DNA of 64,000 bases from Chloroflexota bacterium. Lineage in GTDB: Bacteria > Chloroflexota > Anaerolineae > Anaerolineales > Villigracilaceae. The stretch is from assembly GCA_016219545.1 (NCBI GenBank), contig JACRMH010000025.1, positions 84,189 through 148,188 on the forward strand, written 5' to 3'. Position 1 is the stretch's first letter; every line of letters begins with the position of its first letter. The notes beneath the pieces were generated by a model, which had not been told where the DNA came from, made no database searches, and worked only from the letters and a program-made list of their open reading frames with translations. The position numbers were made by a program, and so were the translations under genes. Positions 57,639 to 64,000 of this stretch are shown here, in pieces.

Positions 57639-59078
57639 TTAATATGGAAAATAAGTCTGATTCCCATTCGCTCCAAACAATGCGGCAATTTTATCCGCAT
57701 CACGGGAGAGTTCAAGTCCCCAGTTTAGGAGGAGCAATACTACACAGCAAAGTGCCAGTGAAACAAGAACCTTCCCCATCAACGAACCTTTCCAGCGCGC
57801 CGACACTTCCCTAAGACCGCCTGCCCAAAACTGTGCAGCAAGGATGGCAAGAAATGGGACTAGGGTCAAGTGGAAACGGTCCTCGCCAAGAATGAGGATA
57901 TGAGGGGTAAGGTAACCAAAGATAGCCAGCATTAACAGCAGAGTTTTATGATTCCATTTAAGAATGGAAATTCCCAAAGCAGAAGATACGCTGACGATGA
58001 CAAAAGGCATCAACGCAATAAAGGCGATCAATAGCAATAAGGGCTTTGGGATATAACCGAGAAAATCATTGGAATAAAAATAAGTCAATGCACGGCGCTC
58101 CAGCCCAAAGAAATACCCAAGCCGCCGCACCATCAAATACGGGATGCGCCCCGGGTCCTGGCGGATGAATTCAAAAGCCTTTGCCTTACCTATTTCATCG
58201 CGCACGCCATCATCAAGATAGGGCATCATATCCAGGGAAATGCCATATTGGAATGTACCTGTGCTTTCAGGATGATAGCCGACATAAAGGTCATAGCCGA
58301 GAGCTGATTCAATTCCTGTGAGATGATGATGCAAAAGCGTATTGCGGATCATCCAGGGCAGGGTCACTGCTGAGACAATAAGGAACAGGAGCACGGCCTT
58401 TTGTTTTTCTTTCAACGCGAAGAAGACCCACAGGACGGCCAACCCGCCAAAGGCAAGAAAGACCGAGCGGGTTAATGCGGCCAGCCCGATCAAAATCCCA
58501 GAGAGAATGAAGTGTTTCGCGGCGCGAGTCTCGTCGGCTTTGAGTAAAGTCAACACAGACAAGAGAACCAACACGAAAAATAAATTTTCTGTCGCAAGCG
58601 AAAGCGGATAGATCACCAGGAGCGGATAGAAGACGATGACCCATGCAGAAACTTTTGCGGCGTGCTCGTTTTCAGGAAAGACCTTGCGCGCGATGAAATA
58701 GGTCAACGGGACAAGCGCGGCACTGAGAACTGTCTGCGAGATGCGAACGATAAAGTAACGCTCCGCGCCAACGCCTGTGATGAAATAAATGAATGCAATG
58801 AATACGGGATACAAAGGCGGCCGGAATGAGGTCAACACACCGCGCGGGTCGTAGTCCGCGGGGATCTGAAAATTGAGTGTGGAGAAATAATTTTGAACAA
58901 GATACAGATCGTTTTGCGCGTACCAACGATAGCCATTCCCCGAAGCGATACTGCGCGCCAGCATATCATACTGGAACATATCGTCAAGACCGATGCCCAA
59001 GGAGCGCGTAAGAATAACAGGAATAAGCCTGACAACCAAGGCGATAATGAACACGCGAAGTGCAAACGATAACTTCAA
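57639..59078 (-). CDS. GT39-like membrane glycosyltransferase (ArnT/PMT family)
   Basis: The 479-residue protein has about 12 hydrophobic helices and the extracytoplasmic loop of the family: LGIGLDDMFQYDMLARSIASGNGYRWYAQND (Asp-x-x-x-x-Y/D motif), then RGVLTSFRPPLYPVFIAFIYFITG. These enzymes transfer sugars from polyprenyl phosphate to lipid or protein acceptors outside the membrane. The frame is open to 59153, but GGGGGAG lies 9 bases before a TTG at 59078, and this TTG overlaps the SET-gene stop as TTGA, so I choose it as the start; an ATG start further up would overlap by 79 bases. Confidence 0.85.
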   Translation of the reverse strand: MKLSFALRVFIIALVVRLIPVILTRSLGIGLDDMFQYDMLARSIASGNGYRWYAQNDLYLVQNYFSTLNFQIPADYDPRGVLTSFRPPLYPVFIAFIYFITGVGAERYFIVRISQTVLSAALVPLTYFIARKVFPENEHAAKVSAWVIVFYPLLVIYPLSLATENLFFVLVLLSVLTLLKADETRAAKHFILSGILIGLAALTRSVFLAFGGLAVLWVFFALKEKQKAVLLFLIVSAVTLPWMIRNTLLHHHLTGIESALGYDLYVGYHPESTGTFQYGISLDMMPYLDDGVRDEIGKAKAFEFIRQDPGRIPYLMVRRLGYFFGLERRALTYFYSNDFLGYIPKPLLLLIAFIALMPFVIVSVSSALGISILKWNHKTLLLMLAIFGYLTPHILILGEDRFHLTLVPFLAILAAQFWAGGLREVSARWKGSLMGKVLVSLALCCVVLLLLNWGLELSRDADKIAALFGANGNQTYFPY

Positions 59079-59596
59079 GCTGATCCACTCCCCCGTAACT
59101 TCACAATGCGGCGCGCAAGGTAGGGCGAAAAATATCCCTCGTATTTTTTCCACAACTCGGGAAGTTTCCAGTCATTGCCAGTAATTTTATTACGGCAGTT
59201 TGGAGAACCGCAATAACATTCGAATTCGTCATAAGATCCGCCGTCAGACATGGCGTAATCGAACATCAACTCTTCACCGGCTTGAATATCGCGTACGGCA
59301 ACCAAACCGACTTGACCGAAGAATCCTAAATTGGGATCGCAGGAATGATTGAAGCAATCATTCGGTTCGGGCTCTTCAGCAGTGAGAATGTATAAATCCT
59401 CATCTACCTGCAAGACGCGTTGCGTAAAACGCGGCATGGAGGGATCAAGCTCGTCTTTTTGAACCATGCGCCCGCCCCATAAGGAAATTAGTTCGCCCTG
59501 CTTGATCGCATCGAGAGCAAAGACTCCGCATCCGCCTTCGGGATGAGGACGCGCTTCGCATTTGGGATTGAGATATGAATTGGATGATTTGGTCAT
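59075..59596 (-). CDS. SET-domain protein lysine methyltransferase-like
   Basis: The 173-residue protein has the SET core: GGCGVFALDAIKQGELISLWGG (about residues 22-43), the pseudoknot motifs FNHSCDPNLGF (about 80-90) and AGEELMFDYAM (about 103-113), and a post-SET cysteine cluster CYCGSPNCR (about 123-131) that would bind zinc with a Cys from the core. It is a complete SET + post-SET unit of normal length. Bacterial SET proteins methylate proteins such as chromatin-like or ribosomal targets; the target here is unknown. Start: ATG at 59596, 6 bases after a TATAAT. The stop overlaps the GT39 start. Confidence 0.9.
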   Translation of the reverse strand: MTKSSNSYLNPKCEARPHPEGGCGVFALDAIKQGELISLWGGRMVQKDELDPSMPRFTQRVLQVDEDLYILTAEEPEPNDCFNHSCDPNLGFFGQVGLVAVRDIQAGEELMFDYAMSDGGSYDEFECYCGSPNCRNKITGNDWKLPELWKKYEGYFSPYLARRIVKLRGSGSA

Positions 59597-59602
59597 GGGC
59601 GG

Positions 59603-59608
59603 ATTATA
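59603..59608 (-). promoter_or_regulatory. -10 box of the SET-domain gene
   Basis: A perfect minus-strand TATAAT ends 6 bases before the ATG at 59596. It would drive a leaderless SET-GT39 transcript. Confidence 0.5.
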
Positions 59609-59655
59609 CAAGACAAAACAAGATATATCGCTTTTGCCGCCAAGAGCAATTGATC

Positions 59656-60480
59656 TTATTTGCTTCCACCATCCGAATCGGATGTGCCTGCGGTGATGCG
59701 TTGCGCAAATAAAATAGGCAAGGCAGTGATCAACACCACCAGCATCGCGGTCACATTCGTGATGGGACGATTACGCGGCTTGAGCATTTGGCTGAATATC
59801 CAGATCGGCAAAGTCTGCTGGTTGCCGGCTGTAAAAGTAGTGACAATGACTTCGTCAAACGAAAGCGAGAAAGCCAGGATTGCGCCGGCCAGCAAAGCCG
59901 TGCCGATATTCGGCAGGACGATATGCCAGAACGTCTGGAAGGAATTTGCTCCCAAGTCCATGGAGGCTTCGATCATGGAATTGCTGGAACGGCGGAAGCG
60001 CGCCAGCACGTTGTTATAGACTACGACCACACAAAATGTGGCATGACCAATCACAATGGTCCAGAAAGAGAACGGGATATGCATCAGGCTGATGGCTGAA
60101 CGCAAGGCAATACCAGTCACAATACCTGGCAAGGCCAAAGGCAGGATCAGCATGAATGAGACAGCGTCTTTCCCGAAAAAGTCAAAGCGATAGACAGCGG
60201 CAGCGGCAAGGGTCCCAAGAATAAGGGCGGAAAATGTTGCAAGAGAAGCCACTTTGATCGATAGAAGCAGAGCATCCTGCATGGCGGGGTTGGAAAGTGC
60301 CAATGGGAACCACTTCAAGGTCAGTCCGGGAGGCGGAAATGTGTAGGCTGATTCTTCGGTTGTGAAGGCATACAGGAAGATCAGGATCAAAGGGATGTGC
60401 AGGAAAAGCAATGCTCCAAGCGCACCAAATTTCAGAAACCATGAAGCGCGTTCTTCTGAGGGTTGTGGTTTAGAGGGCAT
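59656..60480 (-). CDS. potC: ABC transporter permease, spermidine/putrescine type (PotC)
   Basis: The 274-residue inner-membrane permease has 6 hydrophobic helices and the binding-protein-dependent signature in [47 protein letters not shown] (EAA loop, about residues 175-220). The residue order and the SFDEVIVT end are typical of PotC. GGGAG 6 bases before the ATG at 60480 decides the start, which overlaps the PotB gene by 11 bases. It is the last gene of the polyamine uptake operon. Confidence 0.92.
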   Translation of the reverse strand: MPSKPQPSEERASWFLKFGALGALLFLHIPLILIFLYAFTTEESAYTFPPPGLTLKWFPLALSNPAMQDALLLSIKVASLATFSALILGTLAAAAVYRFDFFGKDAVSFMLILPLALPGIVTGIALRSAISLMHIPFSFWTIVIGHATFCVVVVYNNVLARFRRSSNSMIEASMDLGANSFQTFWHIVLPNIGTALLAGAILAFSLSFDEVIVTTFTAGNQQTLPIWIFSQMLKPRNRPITNVTAMLVVLITALPILFAQRITAGTSDSDGGSK

Positions 60481-61375
60481 CGAAGGCTCCCAGTTTGCGC
60501 GCAAGTAACAGATATGCGATCATGATAATGATCGGCCCCATCGTGAACGCAGCCGCCAAAGGAATGTTTCCAGAAGTTCCCTGATAAGTAAGCACGGCCT
60601 TCCCGATAAAGAAACTGGAATTACCGAATAAGGATGGAACAATAAAATCACCTAGCGTTAGCGAAAAAGTAAAGATCGAACCTGCCACCACGCCCGGAAA
60701 AGACAGGGGTAGGATCACGTTCCGAAAAGTTTGTGCGGGTGTCGCGCCCAGATCACTGGAAGCTTCCACCAGGGATTTTGGTACGCGTTCGAGAGCAGTT
60801 TGGATAGGGAGGATCATATAAGGAAGCCAGATATAAACAAAGACGATAAAAATGCCTGTTATAGAAACAGCCAGCGATGTTCCGCCCAATGCTTCAGAAC
60901 TTAAATACCAGTTGAGTAAACCGTCAAGATGGATCAGATGCGCAAACCATGAAACGATCCCTTCTTTTGCAAGGATCAGTTTCCATGAATAGACACGCAC
61001 TACATAACTTGACCATAACGGTAAGGTCACGGCCAGGTATAAAAAGGTCTTCATGCGTTTTGAAGCAAAGCGTGCCATGTAATAGGAAAGCGGAAAAGCA
61101 AGGATAACACATGCCAGCGTGACGGCAACTGCCATCAATGTGGTGCGACCTAGGATCTGCAAATTGGTGGGGAGTAATAATTTAACATAAGTCCGCAAGG
61201 TAAACTCATGCACCACTTTTCCAGTGAAACCATCCAAATAGAAAAAACTGTTGATCAGCATGGCGATCAATGCGCCAATATATGCCACCAAAAACCAAAG
61301 CAGCGGCGGACTCAGTTGGAGGAAAAGAATGAGTTTAGGACGGAGATAAAAAAAGGTGGACAGGCGCTTTAACAT
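60470..61375 (-). CDS. potB: ABC transporter permease, spermidine/putrescine type (PotB)
   Basis: The 301-residue inner-membrane permease has 6 hydrophobic helices and the EAA loop [49 protein letters not shown] (about residues 200-250), typical of PotB. GGAGG lies 5 bases before the ATG at 61375, and this site overlaps the PotA stop; one base separates the PotA TGA from the ATG. A start at 61390 would place the ribosome binding site inside the gene. It pairs with PotC to form the membrane channel. Confidence 0.92.
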   Translation of the reverse strand: MLKRLSTFFYLRPKLILFLQLSPPLLWFLVAYIGALIAMLINSFFYLDGFTGKVVHEFTLRTYVKLLLPTNLQILGRTTLMAVAVTLACVILAFPLSYYMARFASKRMKTFLYLAVTLPLWSSYVVRVYSWKLILAKEGIVSWFAHLIHLDGLLNWYLSSEALGGTSLAVSITGIFIVFVYIWLPYMILPIQTALERVPKSLVEASSDLGATPAQTFRNVILPLSFPGVVAGSIFTFSLTLGDFIVPSLFGNSSFFIGKAVLTYQGTSGNIPLAAAFTMGPIIIMIAYLLLARKLGAFDAL

Positions 61376-61376
61376 G

Positions 61377-62420
61377 TCAACCTCCAACATAACGAATATG
61401 TTCTTTTTTCCAGAACAGGCTGACTTTCTGATCCTTGGCTTGCATCACATCCATGGATGTAGTTTTTAAGTTTTGTTCCACCACAACGAGGTCGCCGCCA
61501 CCATCCAATTCAACAAGATAACGGGTATACAAACCAAGATACACGACGTCGCGCACCTTGCCGCCCACAGAGAACATATCCGCATCGAATTTTTCATCAG
61601 TCTTTGAAAGGTGAATCTTTTCAGGGCGGACGGAGAACCTCGCCTCCGAACCCGTGATCCGTTTTGCCACCTCGCCTGAGATCAAATTGGATGTGCCTAC
61701 AAAGTTAGCCACAAACGGAGTTGCGGGGTGCTCATAAATTTCAGCAGGCGTTCCCACCTGCTCGATCCGTCCTTGATTAAAGACAGCAATGCGGTCGCTC
61801 ATCGTCAACGCTTCTTCCTGATCGTGCGTGACGAAGATGAAAGTTATGCCAACGCGCTTCTGAATGGATTTTAGCTCCACCTGCATTTGCTGGCGCAATT
61901 TCAAGTCCAATGCGCCGAGAGGTTCGTCGAGAAGCAACACTTTGGGGTGATTGATCAAGGCCCGGGCAAGAGCGACGCGCTGTCTTTGTCCGCCTGATAA
62001 CTGCGAGGGTTTGCGTCCGGAAAAACCCGGCAACTGAACAAGGTCAAGCATTTCTTCCGCGCTCTTTTCACGGTCAGGTTTTGAAATTTTCTTGATCATC
62101 AAACCATAAGCCACGTTTTCGCCCACCGTCATGTGCGGAAACAATGCATAATCCTGAAACACAGTGTTGACATCGCGTTCATAGGGCGGCAGGTTGGACA
62201 CATCTTTTCCATAAAGCAGGATCTGTCCGCTGGTGGGCCGGTCAAACCCCGCAACCATGCGCAGGCTGGTCGTCTTGCCCGAACCGGATGGACCCAGCAA
62301 TGAAAAAAATTCGCCGTCGCGAATTTCCAGTGAAACATTGTCTACAGCATTTACATTCCCAGATGCGCTTTCAAAAACCCGGCAGACATTGATCAATTCA
62401 ATCGCTTTTTTATCACTCAT
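61377..62420 (-). CDS. potA: ABC transporter ATP-binding protein, spermidine/putrescine type (PotA)
   Basis: The 347-residue ATPase has Walker A in [18 protein letters not shown] (about residues 41-58), the Q-loop in [12 protein letters not shown], the ABC signature [15 protein letters not shown] (about 140), Walker B in [12 protein letters not shown] (about 160) and the H-loop in [16 protein letters not shown]. The C-terminal TOBE domain (about 250-345) is present. It is co-encoded with PotB and PotC and downstream of PotD. A GC-rich hairpin between potD and potA may reduce its expression compared with the binding protein. Confidence 0.95.
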   Translation of the reverse strand: MSDKKAIELINVCRVFESASGNVNAVDNVSLEIRDGEFFSLLGPSGSGKTTSLRMVAGFDRPTSGQILLYGKDVSNLPPYERDVNTVFQDYALFPHMTVGENVAYGLMIKKISKPDREKSAEEMLDLVQLPGFSGRKPSQLSGGQRQRVALARALINHPKVLLLDEPLGALDLKLRQQMQVELKSIQKRVGITFIFVTHDQEEALTMSDRIAVFNQGRIEQVGTPAEIYEHPATPFVANFVGTSNLISGEVAKRITGSEARFSVRPEKIHLSKTDEKFDADMFSVGGKVRDVVYLGLYTRYLVELDGGGDLVVVEQNLKTTSMDVMQAKDQKVSLFWKKEHIRYVGG

Positions 62421-62435
62421 AGCGGCCTGTTAATA

Positions 62436-62466
62436 TTCAGCCGCGTCGAATTCCGACGCGGCTGAA
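62436..62466 (-). terminator. Intercistronic hairpin between potD and potA
   Basis: TTCAGCCGCGTCG and CGACGCGGCTGAA are exact 13-base complements around a 5-base centre. There is no long T-run on the minus strand after it, so it looks like a partial terminator or mRNA-stabilising stem that lets potD be expressed more strongly than the transporter genes. Confidence 0.65.
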
Positions 62467-62480
62467 ATAGTTAGTGATTT

Positions 62481-63713
62481 TTATTGCCCGAGGATCGCAG
62501 TAAATTCTTCAACCCAACGATCATAAGTTACACAATCAGAGCTGCCATTTCCACAATCGGCAATGGGTGTCTTCCAGAAGTGAATCGAATCAAAGGTATC
62601 AAAACCGTTGGCAGCGCAGCCTTCGGTGCCGAACAATTCGCTGGCGCCGTCACAAGCCGCAGGGACTGCCGGGGCAGAACCGAACCAATAAGCGACATCG
62701 CCTTGAACCTTGGGATCAATGGAGTGTTCGAGCCACAAATAAGCGCAGTTGGGATGCGGGGCCGTCGAGGACATCATGGTCGTATCCGCCCAGCCGGTCG
62801 CACCTTCCTGAGGGATGGTGCTGGAAATCGGGGATGAGTCCGCCTGCAACAGGTTGACCTGGTAAGGCCAGGAGGTTGAAGCTACAACGCCTTCGTTTTT
62901 GAAATCATCCGTCTGGCTTGCATCCGCCCAATATTTAGAAACAAGTTCCCGCTGTTGGCGTAACAGATCCAAGGCCGCGGCAAATTGTGTTTCATTCAAT
63001 TCATACGGATCTTCAATGCCCAGTTCAGGGTTGTTGTATTTCAAATAAAGGGCTGCATCTGCAATATAGATCGAACCGGCATAGGCCTCCACGCGGCCTT
63101 TATTGGATTTACCGTCAGGCAGGGTCTGTTCCTTAAAGACCACATCCCAGGATTTTGGCGCTTCGGGGAAAACATCAGTGTTGTACATCAACACATTCGG
63201 TCCCCATTGATACGGAACACCATAATGCTTTCCATCCACAGTATGCCAACTCCCGTTTTGCTGGCGCGGGTCAACATTATTCCATGAAGGGATCTTGGTG
63301 ACATCAATTTCCTGGACCGTGCCGCCAAAGATCAGGCGCAGGCTGGCATCGCCGGAGGCAGTCACCAGATCATAGCCGCCGGAGGTCATCAGCGTAACCA
63401 TTTCATCGGATGTGCCCGCAATCGTCACATTGACCTTACAGCCGGTTTCCTTCTCAAAGCCGGTGACCCAGTCCACAGCGGGGTCTGATTCGCCGCGCTC
63501 GATATAACCGGTCCACGCGACGATGTTGACTTCACCTTCGCCGCCAGTCGCAACCGAGGCTTCAGTCGCTACGACAGGCGCTTCTGTTGCAACGGGGGCA
63601 ACGGTCACGACAGGCGCTTCAGTCACTACGGGGGTAGGCTTGGCGCCGCAGGCTGATAGCACAAAACCAGCCAGCACAAACAATACCATCAAATTAGATG
63701 CAAACCTTTTCAT
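62481..63713 (-). CDS. potD: Polyamine-binding lipoprotein of the ABC transporter (PotD-like)
   Basis: The 410-residue product has a lipoprotein signal peptide (MKRFASNLMVLFVLAGFVLSACG, lipobox LSAC, Cys about 22). A repetitive Val/Ala/Thr/Glu/Pro linker (about 26-58; APVVTVAPVATEAPVV region) follows, and then a periplasmic-binding-protein fold starting VNIVAWTGYIERGES. PotD/PotF-type proteins start with NxYxW-Y; here it is IVAWTGYI. GGAGAG lies 6 bases before the ATG at 63713, and I reject the longer frame to 63752. Ligand specificity for putrescine or spermidine is likely from operon context only. Confidence 0.9.
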   Translation of the reverse strand: MKRFASNLMVLFVLAGFVLSACGAKPTPVVTEAPVVTVAPVATEAPVVATEASVATGGEGEVNIVAWTGYIERGESDPAVDWVTGFEKETGCKVNVTIAGTSDEMVTLMTSGGYDLVTASGDASLRLIFGGTVQEIDVTKIPSWNNVDPRQQNGSWHTVDGKHYGVPYQWGPNVLMYNTDVFPEAPKSWDVVFKEQTLPDGKSNKGRVEAYAGSIYIADAALYLKYNNPELGIEDPYELNETQFAAALDLLRQQRELVSKYWADASQTDDFKNEGVVASTSWPYQVNLLQADSSPISSTIPQEGATGWADTTMMSSTAPHPNCAYLWLEHSIDPKVQGDVAYWFGSAPAVPAACDGASELFGTEGCAANGFDTFDSIHFWKTPIADCGNGSSDCVTYDRWVEEFTAILGQ

Positions 63714-63775
63714 ATCTCTCTCCTTTGTAAATTGGCGAATCCCAAAACGCACCTCTTGGGAAATTTATTCCCGCA

Positions 63776-63803
63776 ATTATATTTGACGCCTACAAGAAGT
63801 CAA
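63776..63803 (-). promoter_or_regulatory. Sigma-70 promoter of the pot operon
   Basis: On the minus strand TTGACT (63803-63798) and TATAAT (63781-63776) are 16 bases apart. The transcript would start near 63769, giving a 56-base leader and a normal Shine-Dalgarno. From 63804 to the window end (197 bases) I see no gene or clear RNA feature. Confidence 0.7.
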
Positions 63804-64000
63804 TCGCCGATTTCCGATTGTAACAGTCCTATTTAGACTCGCATCAAACCGACCTCAAGGGGAGTGGCTAAGATGGTGAGTGAACGAAGTCGGTAATGTG
63901 AAAGGGATATTTAGGGAATTGGTGTTTTTTCAATTGGCGCTGATTGAAGTAATAGACAAATAAACGAACAGCGCAGGATAAAGCATACGGACAACGTGAA

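Noticed and set aside
63804..64000. Possible small gene or RNA at the right edge
   Set aside because: No open frame with a ribosome binding site and no strong hairpin is visible; only the pot promoter lies just before it.

Overview
The window looks like a chromosomal segment of a Chloroflexota bacterium, most likely class Anaerolineae. This is an inference from mid-range GC, many lipoproteins with Thr/Pro/Ala-rich linkers, the style of the proteins, and a strikingly common promoter layout in which a TATAAT-like -10 box lies 6-10 bases before the start codon (leaderless mRNAs). No rRNA, prophage, insertion sequence or CRISPR array is visible. Coding density is high, and the only gene-free stretch above 300 bases is the metK leader.

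Layout. 1-6.8 kb: edge-truncated BrnT-type toxin, phosphohexomutase, HhH membrane protein, MFS transporter, cysteine desulfurase, ArfB-type rescue factor and a DMT transporter. 6.9-13.2 kb (minus): pyruvate kinase, CoA-transferase/hydrolase, alanine dehydrogenase, ornithine aminotransferase and ornithine carbamoyltransferase, an amino-acid/carbon block that connects with the P5C dehydrogenase at 24.4 kb (ornithine to glutamate semialdehyde to glutamate). 13.4-16.6 kb: MBL hydrolase, DUF58 and MoxR operon, then tRNA-Arg(TCG). 16.8-22.5 kb: C39-like protease with TPR, orphan regulator, SAM-I riboswitch with metK, MFS. 22.5-24.2 kb: channel-like membrane protein and a thioredoxin-like lipoprotein whose first redox cysteine is replaced by an in-frame TGA. 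24.4-33.8 kb: P5C dehydrogenase, Tam-like methyltransferase, a two-subunit CoA-transferase split by an alpha/beta hydrolase, HAD, MFS, an SRPBCC-PDZ-DinB-like fusion and a SRAP protein. 33.8-39 kb: sensor kinase, SelB and a coiled-coil protein. 39.1-42.7 kb: three-gene complex-I-like antiporter module. 42.8-45.8 kb: DUF3048 lipoprotein, zinc-ribbon protein, MenC-like enolase. 45.9-54.8 kb: four tandem QueC-like PP-loop paralogues followed by a flippase, a polysaccharide pyruvyl transferase and a glycosyltransferase. 54.9-59.6 kb: small membrane protein, methyltransferase, ComEA-like, GNAT, CPBP, GT39 and SET proteins. 59.7-63.7 kb: a complete potDABC-type polyamine ABC transporter operon.

Two observations stand out. 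First, the thioredoxin-like lipoprotein at 23701-24210 is best read as a selenoprotein (UxxC active site, downstream hairpin, SelB encoded 12 kb away). Second, the four-gene tandem of PP-loop ATPases, each with a conserved SGGVDS loop and a C-x11-C-x2-C-x2-C metal site, sits beside surface-polysaccharide genes and may be an undescribed polysaccharide- or lipid-modifying system.
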